From an uncultured Mucilaginibacter sp. (GTDB lineage: Bacteria > Bacteroidota > Bacteroidia > Sphingobacteriales > Sphingobacteriaceae), in the NCBI GenBank assembly GCA_913775265.1, contig CAJYJH010000070.1:1-64000 (forward strand): 64,000 nucleotides of DNA, written 5' to 3'. The position numbers and the translations under genes are program-made. Positions 25,508 through 35,102 of the stretch are shown here, piece after piece (position 1 is the stretch's first letter; every line of letters begins with the position of its first letter). The notes under the pieces were generated by a model. That model ran no database searches. It saw only the letters and a program-made list of their open reading frames with translations, and was not told the origin of the DNA.

Positions 25508-26026
25508 ATGTCAACAATAAATATTAAAAGAGTAAAAACAAGCGAGATCGAATTAAAAGATCGCTTGGTTAGCATACAACGTGTTGCCAAAGTAACCAAA
25601 GGTGGCCGTACTTTCAGCTTCTCGGCCATTGTGGTTGTAGGAGACGAAAACGGTGTAGTTGGTTACGGTTTAGGTAAAGCAAAAGAGGTTACCGAAGCTA
25701 TCGCTAAAGGTATCGATGATGCTAAGAAAAACCTGGTAAAAGTGCCTATCATCAACGGTACTGTGCCTCACGAGCAAATTGGTAAATTTTCTGGTGGTTT
25801 TGTTTTCATCAAACCTGCTGCTAACGGTACCGGTGTTATTGCCGGTGGTGCGATGCGTGCCGTTTTAGAGTCTGCCGGCGTTCATAACGTATTGGCTAAA
25901 TCAAAAGGTTCGTCAAACCCGCATAACGTGGTTAAGGCCACTGTATCTGCATTAGCTCAATTGCGTGATGCTTATACTGTAGCTCAGCACCGTGGTATTA
26001 ACTTAGGTAAAGTATTTAACGGATAA
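25508..26026 (+). CDS. rpsE: 30S ribosomal protein S5
   Basis: 172 residues: [34 protein letters not shown] and [22 protein letters not shown] (25805-25870). S5 helps form the mRNA entry channel and affects decoding fidelity. Six bases separate it from rpmD. Confidence 0.98.
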   Translation: MSTINIKRVKTSEIELKDRLVSIQRVAKVTKGGRTFSFSAIVVVGDENGVVGYGLGKAKEVTEAIAKGIDDAKKNLVKVPIINGTVPHEQIGKFSGGFVFIKPAANGTGVIAGGAMRAVLESAGVHNVLAKSKGSSNPHNVVKATVSALAQLRDAYTVAQHRGINLGKVFNG

Positions 26027-26032
26027 TCAGTC

Positions 26033-26212
26033 ATGGCGAAAATCAAAATAACTCAGATTAAGAGCGTGATCGATAGAAGCGAGCGCCAGAAAAAAACCAT
26101 CGAAGCTTTAGGTTTAAAGAAAATTAACCATAGCGTTGAAGTGGAAGCTAATCCTGCAATCATTGGCATGATTAGAAAAGTTAATCATTTGGTAGCAGTA
26201 GAAAACATTTAA
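26033..26212 (+). CDS. rpmD: 50S ribosomal protein L30
   Basis: 59 residues: [20 protein letters not shown] then [19 protein letters not shown] and [12 protein letters not shown], the standard L30 pattern. The gene lies in the expected place between rpsE and rplO but is just under the length that many callers report. Confidence 0.97.
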   Translation: MAKIKITQIKSVIDRSERQKKTIEALGLKKINHSVEVEANPAIIGMIRKVNHLVAVENI

Positions 26213-26216
26213 TGTT

Positions 26217-26663
26217 ATGAATTTAAGTAATCTTAAACCTGCAGAAGGTTCTACTAAAAATAGAAAAAGAATAGGCCGTGGTACAGGTTCTGGCCGTGGC
26301 GGTACGTCGACCCGTGGTCACAAAGGTGCCGGTTCACGTTCAGGAACTTCAACCAAAGTTGGTTTTGAAGGCGGACAGATGCCATTACAACGTCGTGTAC
26401 CTAAGGTAGGTTTTAAAAACCCTAACCGTGTTGAGTACAACGGCATCAACCTGGATACTTTACAGCAATTAGCTGATACGTATTCAGTATCAACAATTAA
26501 CTTTGATACCATGAAAGAACATGGTTTAGTGTCAAAGAACGACTTAGTTAAAATTTTAGGTCGTGGTACGCTGACTGCTAAATTAGATGTTCAGGCACAT
26601 GCGTTTTCTGCAACTGCTCAACAAGCTATTGAAGCAGCTGGCGGTTCAATTGTTAAGCTGTAA
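26217..26663 (+). CDS. rplO: 50S ribosomal protein L15
   Basis: 148 residues: MNLSNLKPAEGSTKNRKRIG, the Gly/Arg-rich GTGSGRGGTSTRGHKGAGSR segment and GFEGGQMPLQRRVPKVGFKN. The C-terminal AFSATAQQAIEAAGG is typical. Six bases precede secY, the usual coupling. Confidence 0.98.
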   Translation: MNLSNLKPAEGSTKNRKRIGRGTGSGRGGTSTRGHKGAGSRSGTSTKVGFEGGQMPLQRRVPKVGFKNPNRVEYNGINLDTLQQLADTYSVSTINFDTMKEHGLVSKNDLVKILGRGTLTAKLDVQAHAFSATAQQAIEAAGGSIVKL

Positions 26664-26669
26664 TTTTCA

Positions 26670-28028
26670 ATGAAAAATTTTTTCACCACATTATCCAATA
26701 TTTGGAAAATTGAGGACTTAAGAGTGCGTATTATAAACACACTCTTATTTCTTTTAATCTACCGCGTAGGTTCTTACGTGGCTTTACCTGGTGTTGATGC
26801 AAACGTTTTAAACAATCAGGCGTCGAAAGAAGGCCTGTTAGGTTTATTAAACATGTTTGCAGGCGGTTCATTCTCCCGCGCTTCTATTTTTGCGTTAGGT
26901 GTGATGCCCTATATTTCTGCTTCTATCGTGGTGCAGTTGTTGGGTATTGCGGTTCCTTACTTTGCAAAATTACAGAAGGAAGGTGAGAGCGGTCGTAGCA
27001 AGATCAACCAGTGGACCCGTTATCTGACTATTGCTATCACTATGGCTCAGGCTGTAGGTTACGTACGGTCGCAAATCACCCCTAACGCTATCAACCCGGC
27101 TTTAGGTTCTGGCTTATTTACTTTAAGTTCGATATTTGTATTAACCGCAGGTACATTATTTGTGATGTGGCTGGGTGAAAAAATTACCGACAAAGGTATT
27201 GGTAACGGTATCTCTTTAATCATCATGGTAGGTATTATCGCTCAGTTACCTGCTGCCATCATCGATGAGTTTAGCTCACGTGTAAGCGGCACTAATGCAA
27301 GTGGTGGCCCGTTGGTGTTTATTGTTGAGATGTTAGCTTTGGTAGGCGTAATCATGTTTACTATATTAGTGGTGCAAGGTACACGTAAAATTGCGGTACA
27401 ATATGCTAAACGTATAGTAGGTAATAAGCAATACGGCGGTGTAAGACAGTATATTCCTCTAAAGGTAAACGCTGCAGGTGTAATGCCTATCATTTTCGCT
27501 CAGGCGTTGATGTTCATCCCGGCTACTATTTCTTCTTTCTTTCCAAGTATAGCTTCTAACAGTGTGCTAATCTCATTGTCAAGCTACACCTCTTGGTTAC
27601 ACAATTTGGTGTTTGCTATCCTGATTATTCTGTTCACGTATTTTTATACAGCGATTACGGTTAATCCGAAGCAAATGTCTGATGACATGAAAAAGAATGG
27701 TGGATTTATTCCCGGTGTTGCCCCTGGTAACGCTACGTCAGAGTTTATTGACGCGGTTATTTCACGCATCACTCTGCCTGGATCAATTTTTCTGGCTATT
27801 ATTGCTATCATCCCTGCATTAGCTAATATCTTCCATATCAACAGCCAGTTTGCCCGTTTCTTTGGTGGTACATCATTGATCATCTTAGTAGGTGTTGTAT
27901 TAGACACCTTACAGCAAATTGAAAGTCATTTGTTAATGCGTCATTACGACGGTTTAATGAAAACCGGAAGAGTTAAAGGTCGTACAGCTGTTCCGACAGC
28001 TGCAGGTACTGTACCTCCGGCCATTTAA
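26670..28028 (+). CDS. secY: Protein translocase subunit SecY
   Basis: Central channel of the SecYEG translocon in the inner membrane. 452 residues with about ten membrane segments. Characteristic stretches are INTLLFLLIYRVGSYVALPG in helix 1, the plug region FAGGSFSRASIFALGVMPYISASI (26856-26928), and VNPKQMSDDMKKNGGFIPGVAPG (27660-27728) in the cytosolic loop region. It is normally placed after rplO. Confidence 0.98.
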   Translation: MKNFFTTLSNIWKIEDLRVRIINTLLFLLIYRVGSYVALPGVDANVLNNQASKEGLLGLLNMFAGGSFSRASIFALGVMPYISASIVVQLLGIAVPYFAKLQKEGESGRSKINQWTRYLTIAITMAQAVGYVRSQITPNAINPALGSGLFTLSSIFVLTAGTLFVMWLGEKITDKGIGNGISLIIMVGIIAQLPAAIIDEFSSRVSGTNASGGPLVFIVEMLALVGVIMFTILVVQGTRKIAVQYAKRIVGNKQYGGVRQYIPLKVNAAGVMPIIFAQALMFIPATISSFFPSIASNSVLISLSSYTSWLHNLVFAILIILFTYFYTAITVNPKQMSDDMKKNGGFIPGVAPGNATSEFIDAVISRITLPGSIFLAIIAIIPALANIFHINSQFARFFGGTSLIILVGVVLDTLQQIESHLLMRHYDGLMKTGRVKGRTAVPTAAGTVPPAI

Positions 28029-28035
28029 ATTTATA

Positions 28036-28821
28036 ATGTCTAAGATAATATATAAGACAGCAGAGGAAATTGAACTGATACGTCAAAGCGCCCAGTTAGT
28101 GTCTAAAACACTTGGCGAGGTTGCTAAGATAGTTAAGCCTGGTGTTAAAACCATTGAATTAGACCGGTTAGCCGAAACCTTCATCCGTGACAACGGAGGG
28201 GTTCCGGCTTTCCTCAATTTTCATGGGTTTCCTTACTCACTCTGTATCTCTCCAAACGATCAAGTAGTACACGGATTTCCGGGTGAGCACGTGCTTACCG
28301 AAGGAGATTTGATCTCTGTAGACTGCGGCGTTGTCCTGAACGGTTTTTACGGCGACTCAGCCTACACCTTTGCCATTGGCGAAGTTAGTGATGAGGTTAA
28401 GTCGTTAATGCGTGTAACGCAGGAATGCCTTGTTAAAGGCGTTGAGAAAGCTGTTGTAGGCATGCGTGTAGGCGATATTGGTTTTGCTGTTCAGCAGCAC
28501 GCCGAGGCTCATGGCTACGGGGTAGTGAAAGAGCTGGTTGGGCATGGAGTAGGAGCTAAGCTGCACGAAAAACCGGAAGTACCTAACTACGGTAAACGTG
28601 GTTCGGGCGCCAAATTAGAAGAAGGTATGGTGATCGCTATTGAGCCGATGATTAATGCTGGTAAAGCCGGTGTTAAGTTTTGGAAAGACGGCTGGACCGT
28701 ATCAACTGTAGACGGCAAAGCGTCAGCGCATTACGAACATACGGTAGCAGTGCGAAAAGGAGTACCAGACGTACTTTCAACATTTTCTTACATTGAAGAA
28801 GTTTTAGCAAAAAATAATTAA
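28036..28821 (+). CDS. map: Type I methionine aminopeptidase
   Basis: Removes N-terminal methionine from nascent proteins. M24 family, 261 residues. The metal ligands lie in SVDCGVVLNGFYGDSAYTF (first Asp pair), GHGVGAKLHEKP (His), AIEPMI (Glu) and AHYEHTVAV (Glu near the end). It is seven bases downstream of secY, a common position. Confidence 0.97.
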   Translation: MSKIIYKTAEEIELIRQSAQLVSKTLGEVAKIVKPGVKTIELDRLAETFIRDNGGVPAFLNFHGFPYSLCISPNDQVVHGFPGEHVLTEGDLISVDCGVVLNGFYGDSAYTFAIGEVSDEVKSLMRVTQECLVKGVEKAVVGMRVGDIGFAVQQHAEAHGYGVVKELVGHGVGAKLHEKPEVPNYGKRGSGAKLEEGMVIAIEPMINAGKAGVKFWKDGWTVSTVDGKASAHYEHTVAVRKGVPDVLSTFSYIEEVLAKNN

Positions 28822-28840
28822 ATATTACAAAAAATATTTA

Positions 28841-28848
28841 TATTTTTG
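28841..28848 (+). promoter_or_regulatory. Candidate -7 element upstream of infA
   Basis: TATTTTTG matches TAnnTTTG 44 bases before infA. No convincing TTG -33 element is present, so this is a weak call. Confidence 0.35.
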
Positions 28849-28892
28849 CGTCCCGAATTTGATCGGCATAATTTAGTAATAATCAATAAAAT

Positions 28893-29111
28893 ATGGCCAA
28901 ACAAGCCTCAATTGAACAAGACGGTACTATCAAGGAAGCATTATCTAACGCGATGTTTAGAGTTGAACTGGAGAACGGTCATGAGATTATTGCACACATA
29001 TCGGGTAAAATGCGTATGCACTACATCAAAATTTTACCTGGCGACAGGGTTAAGTTAGAGATGAGCCCATATGATTTAACCAAAGGCAGAATAACCTACA
29101 GATATAAATAA
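28893..29111 (+). CDS. infA: Translation initiation factor IF-1
   Basis: 72 residues, the S1/OB fold in full: [40 protein letters not shown] and [21 protein letters not shown]-1 blocks the A site during initiation. Overlapping longer frames in this interval are spurious. Confidence 0.98.
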   Translation: MAKQASIEQDGTIKEALSNAMFRVELENGHEIIAHISGKMRMHYIKILPGDRVKLEMSPYDLTKGRITYRYK

Positions 29112-29115
29112 CAAC

Positions 29116-29232
29116 ATGAAAGTTAGAGCATCCATCAAAAAACGTAGCGCTGATTGCAAAATCATCCGTCGTAAAGGAAAGCTTTTTGTGATTAACAAAA
29201 AGAACCCTAAGTACAAACAACGTCAAGGGTAA
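29116..29232 (+). CDS. rpmJ: 50S ribosomal protein L36 (zinc-independent form)
   Basis: 38 residues: [20 protein letters not shown], ending NPKYKQRQG. The L36 backbone is clear. The usual zinc ligands (three Cys and one His) are reduced to a single Cys, so this is the zinc-free type. It is four bases downstream of infA and too short for most callers. Confidence 0.97.
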   Translation: MKVRASIKKRSADCKIIRRKGKLFVINKKNPKYKQRQG

Positions 29233-29304
29233 TTAAAAACATCGGAATGATTGTACAACGGTGGCCCAGCCGTTCGGTCATTCACTAAAAAACAACAAAC
29301 AAAT

Positions 29305-29682
29305 ATGGCAAGGATTTCAGGTATTGATTTACCAAGAAACAAAAGAGGCGAGATCGGACTAACCTACATTTATGGTATCGGTCGTTCTACAGCTCAACAA
29401 ATTTTAGATGACGCTGGTATCCCTTACGATACTAAAGTTCAGGACTGGTCTGATGATCAACTGGCTGCTATTCGTGGTATCATCAACGATCAGATCAAAG
29501 TTGAAGGTGCTTTGCGTTCAGAAGTTCAATTGAACATCAAGCGTTTAATGGATATCGGTTGTTATCGTGGTACACGTCACCGTAAAGGTTTACCTCTGCG
29601 TGGTCAGCGTACTAAAAACAACTCACGTACCCGTAAAGGTAAACGTAAAACAGTTGCTAACAAGAAAAAAGCTACTAAGTAA
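29305..29682 (+). CDS. rpsM: 30S ribosomal protein S13
   Basis: 125 residues from the ATG of [19 protein letters not shown]; the longer in-frame extension is not conserved. The conserved [28 protein letters not shown] stretch (29549-29640) is the tail that contacts P-site tRNA. A terminator-like hairpin follows it. Confidence 0.98.
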   Translation: MARISGIDLPRNKRGEIGLTYIYGIGRSTAQQILDDAGIPYDTKVQDWSDDQLAAIRGIINDQIKVEGALRSEVQLNIKRLMDIGCYRGTRHRKGLPLRGQRTKNNSRTRKGKRKTVANKKKATK

Positions 29683-29691
29683 TAACTGAAT

Positions 29692-29726
29692 AACAAAGCA
29701 GCAAGAGCCAATTTTGCTGCTTTGTT
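29692..29726 (+). terminator. Terminator-like hairpin between rpsM and rpsK
   Basis: AACAAAGCAGCAA (29692-29704) pairs perfectly with TTGCTGCTTTGTT (29714-29726). Only a weak T-tract follows. In the middle of an operon it is more likely an attenuation or processing point than a full stop. Confidence 0.6.
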
Positions 29727-29810
29727 TGGACTATCTCATACAGTATCAATAATTAGTTAACGGGTCCCAGTTTTAGTAACTCCGTAATCCGTTAGTTTAA
29801 AGAAAAAAAA

Positions 29811-30200
29811 ATGGCTAAAGCTAAAAAAGTAACCAAAAAACGTATCGTGGTTGTTGAGCCGGTAGGTCAGGCGCACATCAATGCTACTTTTAACAACATC
29901 ATTGTAACCTTAACCAACAGTTCAGGTCAGGCGATCTCTTGGTCGTCTGCAGGTAAAATGGGTTTCAAAGGTTCTAAAAAGAACACACCTTATGCTGCTG
30001 GTCAAGCTGCTGCCGATTGTGGCAAAGTAGCTTATGATTTAGGCTTACGTAAAGTAGAAGTGTTTGTTAAAGGCCCGGGTGCTGGTCGTGAGTCGGCAAT
30101 CCGTACACTACAAACCAGCGGTATTGAGGTTACTACAATTAAGGACATTACTCCACTGCCACACAATGGCTGTCGTCCATCTAAAAGAAGAAGAGTTTAA
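29811..30200 (+). CDS. rpsK: 30S ribosomal protein S11
   Basis: 129 residues: [41 protein letters not shown] and the ending [19 protein letters not shown]11 forms part of the 30S platform. Standard length. Confidence 0.98.
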   Translation: MAKAKKVTKKRIVVVEPVGQAHINATFNNIIVTLTNSSGQAISWSSAGKMGFKGSKKNTPYAAGQAAADCGKVAYDLGLRKVEVFVKGPGAGRESAIRTLQTSGIEVTTIKDITPLPHNGCRPSKRRRV

Positions 30201-30265
30201 TTAATCGATTTTAAAGCTAAGATTCTGCAGCTACAGGCTGCATGATACTTTAAAAACACACAACA

Positions 30266-30874
30266 ATGGCTAGATATACCGGACCAAAGTCCAAAATCGC
30301 ACGTAAATTCAGAGAGCCTATTTTTGGCCCTGATAAAGTGTTAGAAAGAAAAAATTATCCTCCTGGCATGCACGGCGTGTCAAAACGCAGAGGTAAACAA
30401 TCTGAGTACGCTGTACAGTTACAAGAAAAACAAAAAGTAAAATACACTTACGGTGTATTGGAGCGTTACTTCGAAAACTTATTCCACCGTGCTTCTGCTC
30501 GTGAGGGTATCACCGGTACTAACTTGCTTCAGTTATTAGAGGCTCGTTTAGATAACGTTGTTTACCGTTTAGGTATTGCTCCTACACGTTCAGGTGCTCG
30601 TCAGTTAGTAGGTCACAAACATATCACTGTTAATGGTGAAGTAGTAAACATTGCTTCATACACTATTAAGCCTGGTGACGTTGTTGCCGTTCGCGAAAAA
30701 TCAAAATCACTTGAGGCTATCAGCAGTTCAGTTGCGGGTCGCAAAGTGAATAAATATAGCTGGTTTGAATGGGATGCTGCTGCTTTAAGCGGTAAACTGC
30801 TAAACTACCCTAACCGCGATGAGATTCCGGAAAATATTAAGGAAAACTTAATCGTCGAGTTATATTCAAAATAA
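30266..30874 (+). CDS. rpsD: 30S ribosomal protein S4
   Basis: 202 residues: [39 protein letters not shown] and the S4-type RNA-binding domain [20 protein letters not shown]. The N-terminal zinc-binding cysteines of some S4 proteins are absent. S4 nucleates 30S assembly. Confidence 0.98.
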   Translation: MARYTGPKSKIARKFREPIFGPDKVLERKNYPPGMHGVSKRRGKQSEYAVQLQEKQKVKYTYGVLERYFENLFHRASAREGITGTNLLQLLEARLDNVVYRLGIAPTRSGARQLVGHKHITVNGEVVNIASYTIKPGDVVAVREKSKSLEAISSSVAGRKVNKYSWFEWDAAALSGKLLNYPNRDEIPENIKENLIVELYSK

Positions 30875-30970
30875 TAAATGATATTGAGCTGCGAAATGAT
30901 TGGCATGTTATGTCAGTCATTTTCGTGGTTATATTTCATCCAATCAGTAAACAATAAACAAAGCATATAA

Positions 30971-31963
30971 ATGGCAATTTTAGCATTTCAAAAACCAGAC
31001 AAGGTTATCATGCAGAAGTCGACAGACTTTGAAGGCACTTTTGAATTCCGTCCGTTAGAACCAGGCTTCGGTATAACCATTGGTAATGCTTTACGTCGTA
31101 TCTTACTTTCTTCATTGGAAGGTTATGCTGTCACCTCAGTACGTTTTTCAGGTGTAACGCATGAGTTTTCAACCATCAAAGGTGTTGTTGAAGACGTTAC
31201 AGAAATTATCCTGAACCTGAAACAAGTACGTTTGAAAAAAACAGGTGAATCGGGTGATACTGAAAAGATCTTTGTCATTGTTAACGGGCAAGACAGCTTT
31301 AAAGCTGGCGATATCACTCAGTTCTCTAACAACTTTACTATCTTAAATCCAGAGTTGGTTATTTGCAACATGGATCCATCGGTAACTTTGGAAGTTGAGT
31401 TAACTGTTAACAAAGGCCGTGGTTATATTCCAAGCGAAGAAAACAAAAATCCTGATGCTGCAATCGGTGTTATTGCGATCGACTCGATCTACACCCCGAT
31501 TAAGAACGTAAAATATAGTATTGAGAACTATCGTGTAGAGCAAAAAACCGACTATGAGAAATTAGTGCTGGATATTGCTACTGATGGTTCAATCCACCCT
31601 GAAGACGCACTTAAAGAAGCTGCGAAAATTCTGATCCAACACTTCATGTTATTCTCTGACGAGAACATGATGCTGGAGGCACAAGCTAAAGAAGAAACTA
31701 AAGAGGTAGACGAGGAAATTTTACATATGCGTAAGATCCTTAAAACTGAATTAGTTGATCTTGATCTTTCTGTTCGCGCATTAAACTGCTTAAAAGCTGC
31801 CGACATCCGCAGCCTGGCTGATCTGGTATCTTACGATGTGGCTGACATGCTGAAGTTCAGAAACTTTGGTAAAAAGTCATTAACTGAGATTCAGGACTTG
31901 GTTAAATCAAAAGGCTTATCTTTTGGTATGAACCTGGCCAAATACAAATTAGACGAAGAATAA
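30971..31963 (+). CDS. rpoA: DNA-directed RNA polymerase subunit alpha
   Basis: 330 residues. The N-terminal assembly domain has [31 protein letters not shown] (31036-31128). The C-terminal domain (from about residue 255) has [16 protein letters not shown] and [16 protein letters not shown], the helix-hairpin-helix region that touches UP elements and activators. Standard position between rpsD and rplQ. Confidence 0.98.
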   Translation: MAILAFQKPDKVIMQKSTDFEGTFEFRPLEPGFGITIGNALRRILLSSLEGYAVTSVRFSGVTHEFSTIKGVVEDVTEIILNLKQVRLKKTGESGDTEKIFVIVNGQDSFKAGDITQFSNNFTILNPELVICNMDPSVTLEVELTVNKGRGYIPSEENKNPDAAIGVIAIDSIYTPIKNVKYSIENYRVEQKTDYEKLVLDIATDGSIHPEDALKEAAKILIQHFMLFSDENMMLEAQAKEETKEVDEEILHMRKILKTELVDLDLSVRALNCLKAADIRSLADLVSYDVADMLKFRNFGKKSLTEIQDLVKSKGLSFGMNLAKYKLDEE

Positions 31964-32041
31964 TAATAAGCGAGGGCATAATTCCGCGGGCTTGACGTTA
32001 GCGCCGCCCAACGGTATGCACGTGCACAACAAAACAAAACA

Positions 32042-32602
32042 ATGAGACACGGAAAAAAACACAATCACTTAGGCCGTACCAAAAGCCACCGCGTGGCAAT
32101 GATGGGTAACATGGCATCATCGCTTATTTTACACAAGCGCATTACTACCACTTTAGCTAAAGCAAAAGCACTGCGTGTTTATGTTGAGCCTTTGGTAACT
32201 AAATCAAAAAGCGATACTACACACTCACGTCGTACTGTATTTAGCTACTTACAAAACAAAGAAGCGGTTACTATTTTGTTCCGCGAGATTGCTGAGAAAG
32301 TTGCTAACCGTCCGGGTGGTTATACTCGTATCATTAAATTAGAAAACCGTTTAGGTGACAACGCCGAGATGGCCATCATCGAGTTAGTAGATTATAACAC
32401 TGTTTATGGTGTTAAAGAAGCTGCTGCTGCAACTACAACCCGTCGTTCACGTCGTGGTGGTAAAGCTAAAACGGCTGCTCCTGCTGCTACTGCCGAAGTA
32501 ACTCCAGCTGATGAAGCTGCTGTTGCTGAACCAGAAGCTGCTACTGAAGCGACTCAAGAAGCTCCTTCTAAAAATGAAGAGAACGCAGAAAAAGGTGAGT
32601 AA
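32042..32602 (+). CDS. rplQ: 50S ribosomal protein L17 with Ala/Glu-rich C-terminal tail
   Basis: Core residues 1 to about 120 are a normal L17: [17 protein letters not shown], the [11 protein letters not shown] segment and [16 protein letters not shown] short basic stretch ([13 protein letters not shown]) and about 50 residues rich in Ala, Glu, Thr and Pro follow, probably disordered and acidic. L17 usually ends near 115-130 residues. It is the last gene of the ribosomal cluster and has its own terminator. Confidence 0.97.
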   Translation: MRHGKKHNHLGRTKSHRVAMMGNMASSLILHKRITTTLAKAKALRVYVEPLVTKSKSDTTHSRRTVFSYLQNKEAVTILFREIAEKVANRPGGYTRIIKLENRLGDNAEMAIIELVDYNTVYGVKEAAAATTTRRSRRGGKAKTAAPAATAEVTPADEAAVAEPEAATEATQEAPSKNEENAEKGE

Positions 32603-32626
32603 TTAATAAATTCACTATTTAATATG

Positions 32627-32660
32627 AAAGGTCGGTTCCGATAAGGAGCCGACCTTTTTC
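32627..32660 (+). terminator. Intrinsic terminator after rplQ
   Basis: AAAGGTCGGTTCC pairs with GGAGCCGACCTTT (one G-U) around GATAA, followed by a short T-tract. It ends the ribosomal supercluster. Confidence 0.9.
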
Positions 32661-32662
32661 GT

Positions 32663-33151
32663 TTAGTATTCAACGCAAGGCGGGTCATACTTTGAGTTCT
32701 GCCACTTACCTTTCTTTTTTACAAAAACAATCATACAATCCTGCCCACATAAGGGGCCGCAATAATACTTACGGTAAATTATAGCGACGTCTCTTTTTAT
32801 CGAAAATATTGGTAACGTTATTAGCGTTCGTTCTTTATATTTACCGTTAGCTTTCCAGTGAACTCCTTTTAGCAATGTAGTGTCTAAAATACGGATACTC
32901 TTATTCTGTCTATCTTGTCGAATCATTGCTTGCCGATCGGTCGTCGAAAGTTTCGCATCCGGTAAATTGAGATTTTTGATGCCGTCCAGCTCCACTTTTG
33001 GAAAGTCTATCAACGAGTCAGATAGAGCATAAGTATTATTGTGCTTTATATACCAGTTTAAAAAAATGTATTTTTCATCAACGCCATTTTGAGCTCTACA
33101 ATTCAGTACTGTCATTAGGCCGGCCACTATTATAATTGCTAAATGTTTCAT
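32663..33151 (-). CDS. Secreted hypothetical protein (162 aa)
   Basis: Start chosen at the ATG of MKHLAIIIVAGLMTVLNCRAQ, a signal peptide with the ...AQ ending frequent in Bacteroidota. An upstream in-frame ATG at 33250 would run into the neighbouring gene. The mature part is basic, with a C-terminal cysteine pair region (KYYCGPLCGQDCMIVFVKKKGKWQ, 32698-32769), which suggests disulfides or a metal site. I do not recognise a family. Confidence 0.65.
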   Translation of the reverse strand: MKHLAIIIVAGLMTVLNCRAQNGVDEKYIFLNWYIKHNNTYALSDSLIDFPKVELDGIKNLNLPDAKLSTTDRQAMIRQDRQNKSIRILDTTLLKGVHWKANGKYKERTLITLPIFSIKRDVAIIYRKYYCGPLCGQDCMIVFVKKKGKWQNSKYDPPCVEY

Positions 33152-33197
33152 GTTACGTGAATGTATAATGTTACCTAAAAAGTTACAAGTGGTGAGG

Positions 33198-33638
33198 TCA
33201 AATATCTTCAGATAACATATTGGTTGCAATAGCCATTCGGTTCCAGGCATTAATGGCTATGATGGCAACTATTACTCTTGCCGTTGTCTTTTCTCCCAAG
33301 ATGTTGATGGCTTCTTCGTAAGTCTGATCACTAACGTGTTCTTTAATATTCGTTACTTCTTCTGTAAGTTGCAAAATGGCTCTTTCTTCCGGCGTAAAAA
33401 GATTGGTTTCGCGCCAGGCGTTCAATAGGTAGATACGTTGTTCTGTTTCGCCAAGTTTGCGTGCATCTTTGGTGTGCATGTTAAGGCAAAAGGCACAACC
33501 GTTAATTTGAGACGCTCTGATTTTAATTAGTTCGTACAGCCTCTTTTCTAATCCCGAGTTTCGCACATAGTTTTCTAACGGATACATGGCTTGAAAAGCT
33601 TCGGGTTCAACTTCCTGAATTTTAATTCTGGTTTCCAT
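33198..33638 (-). CDS. AhpD-like carboxymuconolactone decarboxylase family protein
   Basis: 146 residues. The CxxC active site sits in INGCAFCLNMHTKDARKLGE, the hallmark of the AhpD/CMD fold (alkylhydroperoxidase-type redox). The all-helical composition and length fit the family. It lies next to a Crp/Fnr-type regulator on the same strand, a frequent pairing in Bacteroidota. The substrate is not evident. Confidence 0.9.
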   Translation of the reverse strand: METRIKIQEVEPEAFQAMYPLENYVRNSGLEKRLYELIKIRASQINGCAFCLNMHTKDARKLGETEQRIYLLNAWRETNLFTPEERAILQLTEEVTNIKEHVSDQTYEEAINILGEKTTARVIVAIIAINAWNRMAIATNMLSEDI

Positions 33639-33744
33639 AATAGCAGTCTTTTAAATTTTATAAAGCCGGTTACCATTTCCGACAATTCAAAGTTGCTTAG
33701 GCCTGGTCACGAAAATCTTAATCATGATTAAGAAACGCAGCCAC

Positions 33745-34314
33745 TTACTTTTTAGCTCTGATCTTACTTAAAAACTCAGGCGTGAAACCAAGATAAGACG
33801 CTAACATGTACTGGGGAATACGTTGGATAAAATCAGGAAAGCGGGTGGCGAAATGATGATATTTTTCTTCGCCTGATAAATCAGAAAAATATATCTGGCG
33901 GGTTTGTGCAGCCGCATAAGCACGCTGATAAATGCGTCGAAAATAGCTTTCCAATTTAGGTACATGTTCAAATAGTGCCTCTTGTTTATCTTTTTTCAAG
34001 ACAAATAGTTTACTTGGCTGTACAGCTTGCAAGTAGAATTGAGAAGGCTTGTTTAAAGTGAGCGAGGTATAGTCGCTAATCCACCAATTATCAATACCAA
34101 ACTGTATTATCTGCTCAACGCCGTTTTCTTTTATAAAATACATCCGCAGGCATCCTTCAATTACAAAGTACTGAGCGCTGCATGGGGCGCCTTCTGTAAA
34201 CAGATATTGCTTGTTCTTCACTGTCAAGCATTGCACATACTGCGCAATTACTTCTTGCTCTTCATGTGTAAGCGGTACGTATTTTTGAATGTGAGACAGG
34301 AGTGGAGCTATCAT
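33745..34314 (-). CDS. Crp/Fnr family transcriptional regulator
   Basis: 189 residues. The N-terminal cyclic-nucleotide-binding-like beta barrel has the LFTEGAPCSAQYFVIEG and QIIQFGIDNWWISDY segments. The C-terminal helix-turn-helix ends in IPQYMLASYLGFTPEFLSKI, whose YLG-x-TPE-x-LS pattern is the typical recognition helix of this Bacteroidota subgroup. cAMP-contacting Arg/Ser residues are not evident, so the ligand is unknown. Likely partner gene: the AhpD-like gene immediately downstream. Confidence 0.9.
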   Translation of the reverse strand: MIAPLLSHIQKYVPLTHEEQEVIAQYVQCLTVKNKQYLFTEGAPCSAQYFVIEGCLRMYFIKENGVEQIIQFGIDNWWISDYTSLTLNKPSQFYLQAVQPSKLFVLKKDKQEALFEHVPKLESYFRRIYQRAYAAAQTRQIYFSDLSGEEKYHHFATRFPDFIQRIPQYMLASYLGFTPEFLSKIRAKK

Positions 34315-34334
34315 AGATGTTATAGGCGGTTGTT

Positions 34335-34877
34335 TTAAAAAGAAGATGTATGCAAAGCTTTATTAAGAACATAGTAAATAGATTCGTCCCGTTGTTCCAG
34401 TTTTTGAAAGCCGACTTTTGACAAGACCCTCTGCGATGCCAGGTTATTTACGCCGGTGTCTGCTTTTACGTTTTTCAAAATACTAAACTTAAAGCCCCAA
34501 TTACAAATAGCTTTTAGAGCCTCGGTAGCATAATCGTTGCCGCGATGTTGCTCGTCTATCATGTAGCCGATGGATGTTTCGCCATAGTCGTCAGGGTAAC
34601 CATTAAAACCAATACCGCCAATAGCAACATTGAGTGGTTTCAACATTACCAGCCAGTTAGTGTACCAATAGTACAAGTCAGGATATTGTTGAGTATTAGG
34701 CAGCCAGAAGTGATGCAAAGCTTCGGCAATATCGGCTTTAACATGTTCGCTCATTTTCATTACCGTTTCCTGTAATCCAAGTGCGCGCTGCAGCTCATTC
34801 CAATGTTCGTCATACAGCAACAACTGATGATGTTTTAGGGGAATTAGCTTTAACCGGTCCGACTCAATAAAAATCAT
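34335..34877 (-). CDS. GNAT family N-acetyltransferase (RimJ/RimL-like)
   Basis: 180 residues from the ATG of MIFIESDRLKLIPL; an upstream ATG at 34904 would add nine residues. The acetyl-CoA pocket region is IGYMIDEQHRGNDYATEALKA, followed by NLASQRVLSKVGF, the standard RimJ/L ending. It probably acetylates an amine on a small molecule or protein. It precedes the Crp/Fnr gene with a 20-base gap and may be co-transcribed. Confidence 0.85.
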   Translation of the reverse strand: MIFIESDRLKLIPLKHHQLLLYDEHWNELQRALGLQETVMKMSEHVKADIAEALHHFWLPNTQQYPDLYYWYTNWLVMLKPLNVAIGGIGFNGYPDDYGETSIGYMIDEQHRGNDYATEALKAICNWGFKFSILKNVKADTGVNNLASQRVLSKVGFQKLEQRDESIYYVLNKALHTSSF

Positions 34878-35102
34878 CTGCTGCTTAATTAAAATATGCC
34901 CCACGAATAATTATTTTGTCAGCGTGAGTGTTTCTCTTGCCATTGTTTGCTGCCATGCTGTCACGCATTTTCGAATACTTACTGCCTAAATATTACTTTT
35001 CATCATATCTTCTACAATATACACTGCCATTGCTACGTTGGCACAACCCTTGATAAATAGTGTGTATCATATTTAATAGTAAATAAAGGAAAAATCAATC
35101 AT

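Noticed and set aside
35041..35102. CIRCE-type operator upstream of dnaK
   Set aside because: No TTAGCACTC-N9-GAGTGCTAA inverted repeat is present.
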